Shown one piece after another: positions 44,116-56,608 of a stretch of 64,000 nt of DNA (position 1 is the stretch's first letter; each line of letters opens with the position of its first letter). The stretch is from Termitomyces sp. T153. Its lineage: Eukaryota > Basidiomycota > Agaricomycetes > Agaricales > Lyophyllaceae. The notes under the pieces were generated by a model, which saw only the letters and a list, made by a program, of their open reading frames with translations, ran no database searches and had not been told where the DNA came from. Both the position numbers and the translations under genes were made by a program. The stretch spans positions 434,001 through 498,000 of the forward strand of contig JACKQL020000038.1 in assembly GCA_018296165.2 (NCBI GenBank), in the 5' to 3' direction.

Positions 44116-44774
44116 CTTCCACTGAAGATTTAGGCACCAGGAGAGATGCCATGGGAGAAGTCAAGGATGAAGGCACAGTATTAGAGGAAGATTGGATGAT
44201 TTAGAGGCTATCTACTGTAGTAGTCAGTATAGGATGTCAAGTTGATGATGTCAACAATAAATCTGAATTGATTCAGAATCAATAGATTTGTCATCAATAT
44301 TAAATTCCACCATGACAATTTCAACTGACAACCACCACAAAGCAGAGTCAATGCATATGCCTCACTGGTAGAATAACCCCTGGGTCCAGGGTGAGGCATG
44401 TGCTTCCATTCTGCATTGTGTTCTGCTCCTTCACTGAGCTCAATCTAGATTTCAATGGACCAGAATGAATCATAAAATTGACATTGGTCTGACAACATTA
44501 TTAAATTTAAACTATCCAAAGGTATGATTCTTTCTTGGAAATTTATGTAATGTTGAATGGTTTGCTCTATCTATTAGGTTCTAAATGTTCAATGTGCACT
44601 TCACTGTGTGTTCTTCTGCCACTATTAAATCTGATCTGAGTCTGGGGACTCATTATTATTACATTTGAAACATGATGATGACTAATGAATTTAAATCTGT
44701 CAGATCTGAATCAACACAAAATTGTATATATACAACCTCTGTAAAATCCATCACTATTACATCACAAAAAACTC
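44116..44774. other. AT-rich sequence, nothing recognised
   Basis: No open frame of note and no similarity to other parts of the window. It contains a short imperfect inverted repeat (AAATCTGAATTGATTCAGAATC near 44260). It separates Z copy 4 from the truncated family Y element and may be old decayed repeat or host spacer. Confidence 0.4.
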
Positions 44775-44783
44775 CTGATTCTG

Positions 44784-46735
44784 ATGGACTTTCCAGCTGC
44801 AGACATGCTAAAGTGGTACCTATGGCATGTATTACATGTCAATAGGGCTCAGTCCCACTGGAGGTTTGAGAACATGATCCTTGGACTGTACAATCAATTT
44901 GTACAGCCTTTTACAATGCAAGATGCACACAACACTTTCTGCAATGTGTTATATGCAATTAAAGAAGGGGTGCAAGGATTTTATGATGCCTTGCTTGACC
45001 ATGCTCAAAACATGGCTGTGTTCCCTGACAAATTTACTATTTGTGAGCAGTTTTTGGAGGGGATACCCTCTGACATGCTTGTGGCACTAATATGCAATGG
45101 TAGACTGGCTCCCAAAGTGAACACAGTCAAGGAGTTTGTCTTGGAGGCTAAGGCCTATGAGAATAGCATCAAGACTGCTATGCACTATTGAGAGTGCAGT
45201 CTAAAAAGTTGATCAAGATGGCAGCTGTTGCTAGCAGCAGCACAGTCTCCAGTGGTTGGAACTGCACTGGCTAAGAGGACAGAGGTGACCAGTGATGCAC
45301 TCCTATGCCACCTAGTGCCTTGCAGGAAACCTAAAAAGAGGACCTAACACTAGGTCACTAGATAGGGTAGCTGGCAGTAGGAAGTCAATGATTGAGGGTG
45401 AGTCAGTAACTGTCCTAGAGAATGAGAGCTAATGTGGGTATGGGTGAGAAGTGGAAGGAGTAGCTATTGTTAGCCTAAAATCACTAGGCAGTAACAAGAA
45501 GTTGCTGAGCAAATAGGAAAACCAATGAAGTAAAAAGCGTTGCTAAAACCAAGCAAACTTAAGCAGTTTATGTGGTGTTTGATAGGAAATAGGGAGTGGT
45601 GACAATGAAAGATGGAAGGAGGACAAACACAATTTAATCACTAGCTGTGGCCACTAGCTTGGCTAATTTGAGAATAATGCTAAGGTACCTGTGGTTGGTG
45701 CCACACAAAGTCAATGCAGTCTGCAAGACTTGTTACTAAGTCATTGTCAGGTGATAGAAAGGGAATAATAAGCAATAGAGACAAAATGTAATCTCAAGCT
45801 GGTAAGCTTAGAGATAGAGAGAGTAACATGATTCAATAAGGGTGAGGTTCAGTGATAGGACTCAATTTGATGATTAAGTATCTATGTACAGGCAGTATTT
45901 ATACTGTTCAAAGGTATAGTATGGGAAAGTAAGCAAATAGTTGCCACTAGCAATAGCATCTGCCAAAGTGTTTATGGTTCATACAAGGCATCAATCTGTA
46001 ACTAAGTGAAAACTATAAGCAAAGTCTATGCATTGCCTAATTGTAATAAAGCTCAAAAAGGGCAAGTCTGATGTCAATACCTAATGTGTAGATGCTGTTC
46101 AAGTATGTTTGTAAGCTCGACAAGAGAAATGATAAGTCAGAGATTATGCAGCTGGAAATATGCCCATATATGGGGGAAGAAAGCCATGTTGTTGCCAAGA
46201 CATCACTAACAATTGTCACTAAAAAAGGTCTTGGCCTTGTTGTTCTAGACCCAAAGTTCAGACTCCATGTGATGTTCCTCATGATTGATAGGTCTCTGGT
46301 TGCTAAAATCCCATGCAAAGGCTACATTGTTCCAGACCTTGGGGCTAGGCCTCACATGCTGAGTGTTGTGACTTGTGCCACATTGAAATAGTCAGCTGCC
46401 ACATGGTCCAAGATGCCAACAATGGTGTTCAGTGACAAATGGGTCTTATCACCAGACAACATAATTGGTTGCAGCTGTCTGGGTTACCTAGGAGACCTGC
46501 TATGCATGTGGCCTCAAGGCCTATGCAGCTGAGAGGTGGTATGGGCCAGGGGCCTTCCTGACCTGTGGCTGCAGTGCAGGCAGCAAGAAAACACATTGCT
46601 GCAGGGAAGAATGTAGTGGCCATAGCATCAGGCCAACCAGGCAAGGATGCTGGGTAGTCCACTAACTGTTATAAGTGCAAAAAGTCTGGGCATTTTGCAC
46701 ACAAATGTAGGGAGCTGCCTAACCCAGCTCCCTGA
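44784..46735 (+). pseudogene. Family Y gag, split by solo X LTR
   Basis: The first part, 44784-45191, is open (MDFPAADMLKWYLWHVLHVN, DKFTICEQFLEGIPSDMLVALI, KAYENSIKTA). It stops shortly before the inserted LTR. After 46451 the frame resumes with RRPAMHVASRPMQL, which aligns with KRPAVCMASRPMQP of copy 1. The zinc knuckle near 46665-46710 reads CYKCKKSGHFAHKC (C-x2-C-x4-H-x4-C), intact. Removing the LTR restores alignment with copy 1 across the junction. Confidence 0.82.
45293..46451 (-). repeat. Solo family X LTR inserted in family Y gag
   Basis: Minus orientation: it starts TGATAAGACCC at 46451 and ends GGAGTGCATCA at 45293. CCAG flanks both sides (45289-45292 and 46452-46455), or ACCAG if the terminal A is shared. 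No internal sequence is attached. The TATA box is at 45896-45903 on the minus strand. At 1159 bp it is the longest X LTR here. Confidence 0.88.
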
Positions 46736-46741
46736 GTATTT

Positions 46742-47539
46742 ATGTGGGCAGCTCATATAGCTGCCCCATCAGATGTAGGAGAGGCTGACAATGAGCAGGA
46801 CAAAGAGCCTGCTGAGACCAATGTCAATGATGCAGTTGAGTCTGATGGGACTCAGGAGCATGGGGAAGAGTATGTTGACTTGGAAATGTATGACAACAAG
46901 TACTATACTTGTGGTAGTGACAGTGAGGGACTGTTTGCTCTCACAGATGTCCCTACTAGTAAGTGTAGGGAGAAGGAACCTGGTAATGAGGTTCATATGC
47001 AAAAGGTGTGGCTTGTGGCATCTAAAGGTGCCATGAATTGCCCAGTGCTGCCAGCATGAGACAAAGAATGTCTTGTCACTTGGGTGGAGGTGAATGGTCA
47101 CCAAGTGTGGATGCTGTGGGACTCAGAGAGTACTACTTCTGGAATCACACTGTTGTTTGCTTATGTGGCTGGAATATGGGTGGCACCATTAGCCACCCCC
47201 ATCACTCTGCAGCTGGGAATAATTGAAAGTTGTTCCATAGTGAACTATGGTGCAAGGATTACTATGAAGGTCCTAGGCAAGATTTGCAATGTCTATGTGA
47301 ACATTGCAAACTTTGATTGCTATGACATGATCATAGGGACACAATTCATGAGGACCCATAAGGTCCACCTTGATTTTGCAAATAACCAGGTGGTCATTGA
47401 CAGAAAAGCAATGCCAACTCACAAGTTGGAGCTAGAGGATGCCAAGGCTGTGCACAACACTTTTGCACTGTGGAAAAGTGGCATGATGAGTGGCCCTGAC
47501 TCCCTGGTGGACTCAAGCAGCCCACCATGGAGGAGGTAG
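46742..47539 (+). pseudogene. Family Y acidic linker and aspartic protease
   Basis: The frame 46742-47059 is an acidic linker (EEYVDLEMYDNKYYTCGSDS, EGLFALTDVPTSKC). After a stop, 47084-47539 holds the protease: WMLWDSESTTSGITLLFAYV, then MKVLGKICNVYVNIANFD and DMIIGTQFMRTHKVHLDF. The catalytic DSG is DSE here (Gly to Glu, a G-to-A change), while copy 1 keeps DSG, so this copy is inactive. Confidence 0.8.
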
Positions 47540-48715
47540 CAGATGAGGATGAGGATTGGGTGACTGAAAGTTTACCCAAGGACCACTCATCACTACTGAT
47601 ATTGGAGGAAGAGTACCAAAAGAGTAATCTTCAGAAGGGGAGGAGAGTATGCCAGAAGGTTCAAGTTGACCCTTCAATGGCAAGGGAATTGAAGATTTGG
47701 GATAGACTAATCCCAAAGCCTACCCTTGAATGGGCATACAACCCACAGATGCTACAGGAGTGGAATCAGGTCATTGCTGACCTGATGTGGCAGGAAGGGG
47801 TAAGAAGACTGACACCTGATGATGAAATATACAGAATGGCTACAGAGGATGAAATATCCAAGCCTAGCAGGTTTGAATACTTGTGGACAGAGGCAAGAGG
47901 TAGGAAAATCTATTGTCCTGCTCAATTAAACATACCAGACAAATCAGAGATTTGTTTGATGGCCTTGCATGACAAATATGCAAAGCCTGTGCCACCAGTG
48001 AAATTAGCCAAGAAAGAGTGTTGCTCCTCACAAAGAGTAGATGGGAGGAAGGCACAGCCATCCAAGCTAACAGAAGGCAATATTTCCCACCTTTGACAGC
48101 AGTGGTACAATGAGTTCCAAAACATTGTCAATGGAACAAAGGAGAAACTTCCTCCTTGGCAAGAAGTTAATCATGAGATAAATCTCATCAATGAGACCAA
48201 ACAGTACTCATACTTTATGCTGAGGTGCCCTAAGTCACTTCAGCAGCAATTATGGGATAAAATTGACTGCTATATGTGTGCTAAGTGGTGGGAACCTTGT
48301 GTGGCTGACCAGGCCACACCACTACTGTGCATTTCTAAAAAGGATAGGTCCCTGTGGATGGCATTAGACATGCACCAATGCAATGACAATACCATTAAGA
48401 ACATAATGCCCTTACTGGACCAAGAAGTCATTAGGGAAGATGTAGCTTGCACACCAGTGAGGTCAAAAATTCACCTCATAGATGCATATGGGCAAGTGAG
48501 GATATGTACATTGGACATACCAAAGATGGCATTTATGACCATTACTAGAACATATTGCAGTAATATCATGCAGATTGGCAACTGTAACATGCCAGCTACA
48601 TTCCAACAGTTGATGACATCCATCTTTAGAGATGTCATTGGCAAGTGGATTAATGTGTACTTAGATGATATCTTTGTCCTATTGATCCTTGGCACAAGGA
48701 TCCTATCTGGCTGAT
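47527..48715 (+). pseudogene. Family Y reverse transcriptase, thumb deleted
   Basis: The linker frame 47527-48096 (DPSMARELKIWDRLIPKPTL) leads to RT at 48110-48690: YSYFMLRCPKSLQQQLWDKI, CISKKDRSLWMALDMHQCND, IHLIDAYGQVRICTLDIPKM, MPATFQQLMTSIFRDVIGKW and the catalytic box VYLDDIFVLL, which is intact. Straight after the catalytic box the frame jumps into RNase H, so the last part of RT (roughly 70-100 residues of the normal length) is missing. One stop at 48096 interrupts the linker. Confidence 0.82.
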
Positions 48716-49244
48716 CTGCAGCACCTCAAAGACAGGCATCAGAGCTATGTATGGACAAGTTCCAAGCTGGCAGAAATGTTGCCCAGCTGGATTCATGTTT
48801 AAGAAGTTTACCAATGCACAGCAAAATTATGCTGTGCATGAGCTGGAAACCTTGGCTATTCTAGAAGCCCTCCTCAAGTGGGAGGATAAGTTTCTGGGGT
48901 ACAAGATATGTGTGATAATGGATCATAAGGCTCTTGACTTTTTTAAAACTCAACAGAATCTGTCACTATGTCAACAATGGTGGATGGACCATATGTTGAG
49001 GTTCAATTTTGACATCACTTATGTGAAAGGAGAGCTCAATAAAGTAGCAGACTGCTTATCCCACTCCTTTGAGAATGACTCTTCTTGGGACATACACTAT
49101 ATTTACAACTATGTACATGTAGATGCATGTATCAACCCAGAGGGGGATGACCTGCCCCTAATGTGCTTGCAAGAGATGCAAGCACAGCTGAATCAGATAT
49201 GCACTCTCCACAACAGACCTAGCCATAGAGTCAGGCAAGTGTAG
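48716..49244 (+). pseudogene. Family Y RNase H
   Basis: The open frame 48747-49244 contains FKKFTNAQQNYAVHELETLA (the Glu helix), YKICVIMDHKALDFFKTQ (the Asp strand) and MLRFNFDITYVKGELNKVAD followed by CLSHSF, with the final Asp. It corresponds to the connection and RNase H domains of Ty3/Gypsy. The following tail (CINPEGDDLP) is typical of this fungal lineage before integrase. Confidence 0.82.
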
Positions 49245-49251
49245 GATCATC

Positions 49252-49926
49252 ATGAAATTCATGATGATGAAGCACAGTTGCTTGCTACCAGTAATGACAG
49301 CAAAGGAGATTCAGCCCAGGCTCAATGTGGGTCTGAGACTGAGGGTGACAAGGTTGATATGCCACTTGAAGAGGCCATCCTTGGGATGGCCCAGTCTCCA
49401 CAACCTCAGGATAGGACAGACAGTGAATTTCTTTGTCAAATCCAGTCAATGTATGGCAAAGACAAGCTCTTTGCTGAGGTTCTGACTTGACAAAAGGACT
49501 ACAAGTCCTTCTGTCTACATGACAAGCTCATTTGGACTACCAATCTCTTGGGCCACAAGGTACTTTGTATACCTCACAATTGAGAATTGGTGACAAGTGT
49601 GCTTGAACAAGCACACAGTGTAGTGGGACACTTTGGTGCCCAGAGAACAACAGAATACATTTGTCATTGGTATTGATGGCTAACAGTGGTTGCAGATGCT
49701 TGTGCATCCTGTTCCACATGTCAACTGTGTCAGTGGGCAAAAGGAAGCAATCATCTCCCTTTAGGAAAGTTACATTCCCTGCCTATGCCAGTCAAGCCCT
49801 GGGATTCAATAGGGATGGACTTTATAGGCCCATTCCCTGAATAGAAGGAGTATAACCACCTTTGGGTAGTGATATGTCAGATGACAAGCATGGTGCACCT
49901 GATTCTGATGCACACTACCATAACAT
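49252..49926 (+). pseudogene. Family Y integrase N-terminal part, truncated
   Basis: Degraded frames read HSVVGHFGAQRTTEYICHWYWW (zinc-domain HxxxH region near 49620), CASCSTCQLCQWAKG (CxxC near 49710) and DSIGMDFIGPFPE (first catalytic Asp near 49815). After VHLILMHTTIT the family Y sequence ends at about 49926, so the second Asp and Glu are absent. Stops occur at 49580 and 49843. Confidence 0.75.
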
Positions 49927-49989
49927 TGTACCCTGGCACTGATGCTAGCACTTGTTATAATCTTGGCAACCTCAAATGACTTGTTAACC

Positions 49990-50859
49990 ACACTTTCAAC
50001 AGTGGCTTAGCAACTTTGGGCAGATTCTCTGACTACTACCAAGACTTCCAATGCATGCTGAATGGTTACTTGCTAATGGCAAATTCTACTGCAACAAGGA
50101 ATGTCACTTATTTCAACAAGGTATCCCCACATTACTATGGTCCAAAATTGTTTGCCATTTTGAAATCTCTCTTCCCAACCACCATCCTGAGGACCTCTAC
50201 AATGTTGATCAAGTCTTTGAGGGTGATAAATGGATCTTAAAGGGCATGGACACCTCTATGACCAAGACCAGCAATAGCACCAGCAGTATTTCTTTGTCAT
50301 TGCCAATTGTCAACACACCAGTTTCACCATTGCCTACACCTAAGTGGGAAACCCTGGAATTAGCAACAACCACAGCAATTGCCAGTGCCTTGGAATGTCT
50401 AGAAGCCCTTTTGACCAACAATGCTTAGCCTTGTCAACAGTTTGCCAACAGTACTTTCCACTTCTGTGGCAAAACAGGTCATACCATAGTTCACAGTACT
50501 TGTATGAAAATGGAGCACATGATCTGACAGGGTAAGATCTGTTGCAATGCTGAAGGCAAGATCATCTGACTGTCTGGCGCTATGATACCCAACTATTTTG
50601 GCAAGCAACTATATATGAAACATATCAAGGAATGGCACAGGCTTAACCCAGGACAAATTGTTACTGGCAGACTCTCTTCCAATGCTAACTCCAACCCAGA
50701 GCAAGCTGCAATGCAGCAGTTGTTAATTCACAAGGTAATGCAACAGGATGTTGCTATGGGTCAAGTGCTAAGCAAGGAAGAAAGATTGAGGCTTTGGAAT
50801 GCAAACTCTTTGCACTCAGGTGACCTGGCAAAAAGTTTGATGGTGTACAAGTTCCCTGC
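49990..50859 (+). pseudogene. Family X gag
   Basis: The capsid-like part is in two frames: FSDYYQDFQCM near 50025, then WLLANGKFYCNKECHLFQQG and DLYNVDQVFEGDKWILKGMD in 50051-50428. A zinc knuckle near 50457-50510 reads FHFCGKTGHTIVHSTC, with the first Cys lost. The block YFGKQLYMKHIKEWHRLNPG at 50582-50660 and a Gln/Asn-rich linker follow into the protease frame. Confidence 0.78.
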
Positions 50860-51693
50860 ATGGCATATCAACCAGCAAACAATACCTCCAAGGCAGCACC
50901 CTCAACTAGCAACACTTCAGCAACTTCATCCCCTTCCAATTCTACTCCAACTCTTGCCACTAAGCCTGCAGACAAAGGCAAAGCACCTGAATGTACCATC
51001 ACTAACAAACAACCACCAGTTGCTAAGGAACCCATTGCTCAGCCTCCAGTCCACCCATTTTCTGGCATCCCTGGTTGCTATGCCCCTCCTGCTAACAGGA
51101 ATTTTGCTGCACCCAACAGGTCTAACAACAGCACCTATCAAACTATGCCACCCATCTATGACATTGAACAGTCCAAGGCAGTCTTTGAATGGGTTTTAAG
51201 CACCAAGGTTACAGTATCAGCTGGCAAGCTTTGCTCAGTATCACAGGACATCAGAAATCAATTCAGGACAGCTGTTATGCCCAAACAACTTGTAGGTGCT
51301 AGCACTAACACCATACAGGACCCCAGTGACATTTTTGAAGATATTTTGCTGACATTTGCTATTGAAGAACCCCAATTTTTGCTTGGATCCAATGCTGCTA
51401 CTGCTAATGGGCTTACCTTTGATAAGGCTCCCCTCACATTTGTCAACCCAGTTGAAGCTTACATTGATTCACTGCCCCATGGAGAAGAGCCTGTGGTGCT
51501 CACTATTGCTAAGGATTCCCAGTTGCTTCATTCCATCATGATGCTGATTGATAACAAAGAAGAAGTAGAATGCATCACCAACAGTGGTTCACAGATTATT
51601 TCAATGTCCACAGAAATTGCCAGTGACCTTGGTTTATCCTACAACCCCAACATAGTTTTGAATATGCAGAGTGCTAATAGTACTATGGATTGA
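50860..51693 (+). pseudogene. Family X protease
   Basis: A 277-codon open frame. The first 100 residues are a Pro/Ser/Thr-rich linker; a helical block FEDILLTFAIEEPQFLLGSN follows. The protease starts near residue 240: VECITNSGSQIISMSTEIAS, where the catalytic Asp of the usual DSG/DPG has become Asn (NSG). This is a G-to-A change. The flap and second half continue beyond the stop at 51691 (GLACNIPCTIGNIMVYLQIH, SPAYDILLGHLFDVLTQSVI). Confidence 0.82.
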
Positions 51694-53400
51694 TTGCTAG
51701 GACTGGCCTGTAACATACCTTGCACCATTGGCAACATAATGGTTTATTTGCAAATTCACATCTTATAGTCACCTGCTTATGACATTCTCCTTGGACACCT
51801 ATTTGATGTATTAACTCAAAGTGTGATTAATACCCTTACCAATATTGAGACCACTATAACTATCATGGACCCCAACACTGGCATGTGGCAAACTATACCA
51901 ACATTTCCACATGGTAAATCAAAAAGAAACAATTGCCAAAACATTTGCTTTGAGACTGAAGCACCCCACTGCTTTCATTACCAAAGACATTGACACTGAC
52001 AATAGCAACACAGCAATTGTTATTAGCTATGATCATTCAACTGGTCTAGCAACTTGTATAGCTTCTTGTGATATAGACAAAGACATTGTACTTACTGATT
52101 CTAATGCACAGACAAACGCTGCCCTAGCATATCTTTATGCTACTGCTAGGGACTTATCTGACTTTTTGCTTCCATCTTGCTCTTATCTTGTTTCCACTGA
52201 TACATCTAATCCTTGAATTCTTGGACAGACTTTACCTCTTGATACAAACAATACAGACATTACCCCCACCAATGTTAATGTCCCCTTCCCTGCTTAATTC
52301 GTTGCTAACAAACCTCCAAAGCAAAAAGGTTTTCAGGTGAAGAAGAAGGACAAGCCTGTTGCTATGAAAACCAAACCAGTAGCCAGCCACATCAACAGAC
52401 ACTTTTGAATCAAGTGACACATTGTTGGTGACCCATTAGCGACAATGCCTCCACTCAACCCAAATCTGCCACCATTTTTACCAACATAATGATTCACTAG
52501 CAATTGTCAAGCAAAACTCATTCAAGACCATGACACAGGCTTTCTCACTAGCAATGAAATCAATGTTCTTGTCGACATGGTTGCCAAGCAAGAAAAGGCT
52601 TTTGCTTGGGAGGACTCTGAATGAGAAAGTCTGTGCCCTGACTTCTTTCTGCCAGTACACATACTGACAATTCCCCACATACCCTGGGTTCAGCACAATC
52701 ACCCCATACTCCCAGGAATAGAGAAGGAAGTATGTAAAATGATGTGACAAGATCAAGGCTGGCATCTACAAGCCTTCAAACTCTGCTTATTGCTCACAAT
52801 GGTTTTGTGTTCTTAAAAAGAATGGTAAGCTCAGGATTGTATGCAGTCTAGAGCTGCTAAATCATGTCACCATTTGCCATTTGGGAGTACTGCCTTTTCC
52901 AGAACATGTTGCTGAGTCCTTCACTAGATGCATTTGGAGTGTCACCCTTGACCTCTACATTGGCTATGACAAGTGACTTATCAACCCAGCTTCATGTGAT
53001 TAACAACATTCCAGACTTCTTTTGGTGCTCTTCACTTAGTGACCCTGCTGATGGGTTGGACCAACTCTGTGCCAATTTTCCATGACAACATCACCTTCAT
53101 ATTGCAGCCAGAGATCCCCCATAATGTACTCAGCTTTATTGATAACATTGGTGCTAAAGGACCCAAGAACTGGAAGATCATTAACAGTAATCCTGCTACA
53201 CATTCTACTAAACCAAACATTTGCCTAGCACTATGGGAGTTTTTTGGACTTCTTAACAGAATTCTCCAGTGAATGAAGTACTGCAGTAGCACCTTCTCTG
53301 GTCACAAGCTTGTTTTATGCACTCAGACCTTCAGGATCCTTGGTCACATTTGCACACCTAGCAGCTGAATCCCTAACAGAAGTTGCTTAGCACTGCTCAA
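51694..53400 (+). pseudogene. Family X linker and reverse transcriptase
   Basis: Heavily decayed. The linker at 51911-52216 and 52300-52640 includes KQEKAFAWEDSE. RT blocks in scattered frames include LDLYIGYDK-like near 52955, LTTFQTSFGALHLVTLLMGW near 53005-53060 and the open frame 53039-53272 (NSVPIFHDNITFILQPEIPH, FIDNIGAKGPKNWKIINSNP). The catalytic FIDD box is FIDN, the second Asp being lost by G-to-A. Confidence 0.75.
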
Positions 53401-54480
53401 GTGCTGGGGTTCTTGCAAGCTGCTATCAGAAGTCAGAGCCTTTCTAGGTACAGTTGGAGTTCTAAGGATTTTTGTCAAGAATTTCACTCATCTTGCCAAC
53501 AACCTAACAAAGCTCACTCATGTTGGCATCCCTTTCAAGTTTGGCCCAGACCAGATAAATGCTCAGCAGGACCTTGTCAAAGCTTTACAAGATGCTAAGC
53601 CCCTAGTTCCTATTGACTATGAATCACCTAACCCTGTCATCTTAGTGGTTGACACTTCCTACATTGCTGTCAACTATTACTTTTGTCAGTGCACAAGCAA
53701 CAACTGCACCACTACAACTGCTTTGGGTCAATTATGCTTAACAACAAAGAAGCCAGATTCAGTCAGCTCAAGTTGGAACTCTATGGATTTTATTGAGTGC
53801 TGCAAGCTTTGTAAATGTACCTCATTGGTGTTAGAAACCTCATTGTTGAAGTCAATGCTCACTATGACATCCAGCCCTCTGGTAGCATGAACCATTGGAT
53901 TATGGCAATATTGATGTTTCACTTCAAGCTAGTCCATGTCAAAGGAACTTTCCATGGCTCTGATGGTCTCTTGTGATGCCCTCTTCAGCCTAGTGACCCC
54001 CCTCCTGACAATAGCAACAATTCCATTTATGAAGACTGGATTGATTGCTTACATAGCTTTATTTACCAAGTCCAGCTACCACTGCCACTCCTGCACCAAG
54101 TATCCACATCTTCATATTGACTCCCTCCACTGGTTGAGTTCCAGCCTCTCCAACCTTTAGCAATCTTGGCTAGTGACAAGGGGAAAGCTTCATGACTAGC
54201 AAACAGCATCAACATTCAGCCTCTCCATGATGATAGCACCACCACCTATAGCAATATACTCTGGAGTGCTAAAGCTATTGCTAGTGATACTTGCATGCTT
54301 CTGGTCAGGAAATGGCTTAACAACCTCATTAGACCTGAAGGCCTTAGCAACAGCAAGTATGCCACCTTCATTTGCTATGCCTCAATGTTCTTTATAACTG
54401 GCAGCAAGCTTTGGCAACAAAGCAGAAATGGTGCTCACAAGCTTTTTGTTCCTACTTCCAGTTGCTTATGAGTCTTAAAA
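53401..54480 (+). pseudogene. Family X RNase H and tether to integrase
   Basis: RNase H-like blocks: VILVVDTSYIAVNYYFCQCT near 53635-53700, then SSWNSMDFIECCKLCKCTSL near 53765-53830 and FHFKLVHVKGTFHGSDGL across frames near 53915-53965. The first and last blocks keep the Asp positions; the rest is shifted. The interval 54170-54480 is a degraded Ser/Leu-rich tether leading into the integrase zinc domain. Confidence 0.7.
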
Positions 54481-56024
54481 GTCATGCACAATGACCTGGG
54501 ACATTGAGGCTTTTTGGCTACTTGCTCAGCCCTTCTAGAACTATTCTGGTGGCCTCAAGTCAGCGCTGATATAGTGTGGTATATTCAGACTTGCCACCTC
54601 TGCCAGGTGCATCAGATGACTAAAGTGCTCATTCTCCCAACTGTGGCTATGCCAGCACCCTTGCTCAGCAAGATATACATTGACACCATGTTCATGCCAC
54701 CCTCCAATAAGTTCAAGTATATCATTCAAGGATGTTGTTCACTAACTCATTACTCCAAGTTCTGCATACTTGCTAGAGAGAACACTGAAGCCATTGCCAA
54801 ATGGGTATACAAAGACATCATCTGTTGCTGAGGAGCCCTTAGCAAAATTGTTACTGACAATGGACCCCCAATTCTGAAAGCAGTCACCTACTTAGCAAAG
54901 AAGTACAACTTGCATCATATTCAGATCTCAGGTTACAACAAACACACTAATGGTATAGTCAAGCAACCTCATTTCAATGTTTGCCAAGCCCTCTTCAAAG
55001 CAGTTGACAGTGATCAGGCTAGGTGGAGTACAGCTACTGACTCTGTCTTTTAGCCAGAATGTGTTACAGTTTGTAAGTGAATGGGTTTCTCCCCTTACTA
55101 TGCAACAACTGGCACCCACCTCCTGTCAGGGGATGTCCCACTTGTTTCCCCTTCTCCTTCTCCAGTTCTTGTCAGATTTGCTCCACTATAGTTTTCCTTT
55201 ATTCTCCTTCCTTTTCCCTATCTATTGGTCCTAGTTTCAGCCCTCAGGCTGCACTGGTTCTCTGTCAATAATTCAGACAAGTGTGGCCCCTTTGACACTG
55301 CCACCAGCTTATGTAGCTGCTGACCAATTGCTGACACATCACTTTTGTCTTTTTTCTCTGTCATACTGTACAGTTGTTTCTCATGCTTCTGAAGCCTCTG
55401 AAGCATCACACCTGGCCTAGGGAATCCCCAGACTTGTTCTCCATGGATTTCCCTTTGCCAGGTGAGTAGTTATCTCAGTAGACACTGTACAGTACTGAAT
55501 AGACTTTGGATTTCCCTTTGCCAGTTGTGTGATTGAGCCACAGCCTCCAGAAGTCACCCTTAAACCCCCTGCTACCTGCTGACATAGTTGAAGCAACATA
55601 TTTGCAACCATTGCCAAACTTGTTCTTGTCAACAACAGACCTCATAGCCCACTGAGCTATCAATCTGCAACATTGCCAAGAGGACCTTGACCACCTACAT
55701 GATAATGTCCTTAGCACTTGTCCCCTAGCCACCCTTTGCTTTGAAGGAGAACATGCCACTAAGATCTGAGACCTCAATTTCTAAGCTGGTGACCTTGTGC
55801 TGATGAGAAACACTAGGATTGAAGTGATGCACAACAAGAAAATGAAGCCTCAATACTTAGGCCCATTAGTGGTAATCTCTTGTAACTGTGGCAGTGCTTA
55901 CATCCTTTGTAAACTGGATGGTTCAGTGCTGCATTGCCCCATAGCCACCTTTTGCCTGGTACTCTATTTTGCTAAAGAACACATCTCAGTGCCTAGAAAT
56001 GCTTTTGACATTGATACTTCATGA
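54481..56024 (+). pseudogene. Family X integrase and pol C-terminus, split by an LTR
   Basis: The zinc domain near 54490-54610 has HNDLGH and CHLCQVHQM. The core keeps the first Asp (KIYIDTMFMP) and second Asp (SKIVTDNGPP). The catalytic Glu is Lys in NGIVKQPHFNVCQALFKAV (codon 54961-54963), where related proteins have E. The next changes (R to Q, D to N, R to C) all fit CpG loss. After GFSPYYATTGTH the frame is interrupted by the LTR 55124-55564. It resumes with LLPADIVEATYLQPLPNL and ends with the SH3-like tail (MKPQYLGPLVVISCNCGSAYI, stop at 56024). Confidence 0.82.
55124..55564 (+). repeat. Solo LTR related to family Z (441 bp)
   Basis: It starts TGTCAGGGGATGTCC and ends CACCCTTAAA. The last 150 bp clearly resemble the Z LTR, including the paired GGATTTCCCTTTGCCAG-TGA repeat, but the first 250 bp differ. 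It is flanked by CCTCC (55119-55123) and CCCCC (55565-55569), a probable 5-bp duplication with one change. Removing it restores the integrase frame. It represents a sister family of Z. Confidence 0.78.
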
Positions 56025-56488
56025 CTTTGTGAACTTGAGCAAACTGACCTTGCAGACAATGATGATGCTGGACACATTGATAGCAAAGAAGAAAACTAAA
56101 AATACCTTTCACTAAGCCCTAGCAATCTTTCTTGACTTTGCCTTTCATCTCACTATAACCCTTTGCTAGTATTCAGAAAAACAGTCAAAATACCTTACAA
56201 AAATATCAAGTCCTTTCATTTTCACTACTCTCTCCTCTTGTTACTATTGTTTCAAAGCCTTTTACAGACATTCTCTTTACTAGTCTATTGCTTTTGATGC
56301 TGCACTTTGCTATTTGTCACTAGCACTCAGCATGCCTCTGGAGGTTATTTGCCATGATGATTTACTGAGCATTTCCTCCATTGTCACTAGCATCAAGAGA
56401 CAGTTGATAGTGCATACCAACTTATTTGTCTTGCTTTTTCTTGCTTTTACTAATTGTTTCCAAATGCTTGAAAGTACTATATATTTTG

Positions 56489-56548
56489 GGCCCCTTAAGG
56501 GGGCCAGTCTACAAATACAACAAAACTAGGAAGCCCCTTAAGGGGGCT
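56489..56548. repeat. Paired CCCCTTAAGGGG palindromes, X copy 2
   Basis: Palindromes at 56489-56505 and 56532-56548 (cores 56491-56502 and 56534-56545). They match the pair at 38028-38092 in sequence, order and spacing (43-48 bp apart), while the DNA between and around them has diverged. Confidence 0.85.
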
Positions 56549-56608
56549 AGTCTGTCTATGTCCAGATACAACTAATGAAAATTTATATACAGGAGGGAGC
56601 AATGGTTG

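Larger units (their letters stand above)
44775..49926 (+). mobile_element. Family Y Ty3/Gypsy element, copy 2, both ends truncated
   Basis: Plus-strand order: gag, zinc knuckle, protease, RT, RNase H, start of integrase. The left end begins inside gag (homology with minus copy 1 starts near the CCTGATTCT block at 44776). The right end breaks inside integrase at about 49926, where the X element begins. A solo X LTR lies in gag at 45293-46451. Similarity to copy 1 at 16508-18260 covers gag and protease. Confidence 0.82.

Noticed and set aside
52232..52765. Minus-strand frames inside the X element linker and RT region
   Set aside because: Antisense shadows of a degraded pol; unlike the gene at 56609-58473 they have no introns, motif or second copy.
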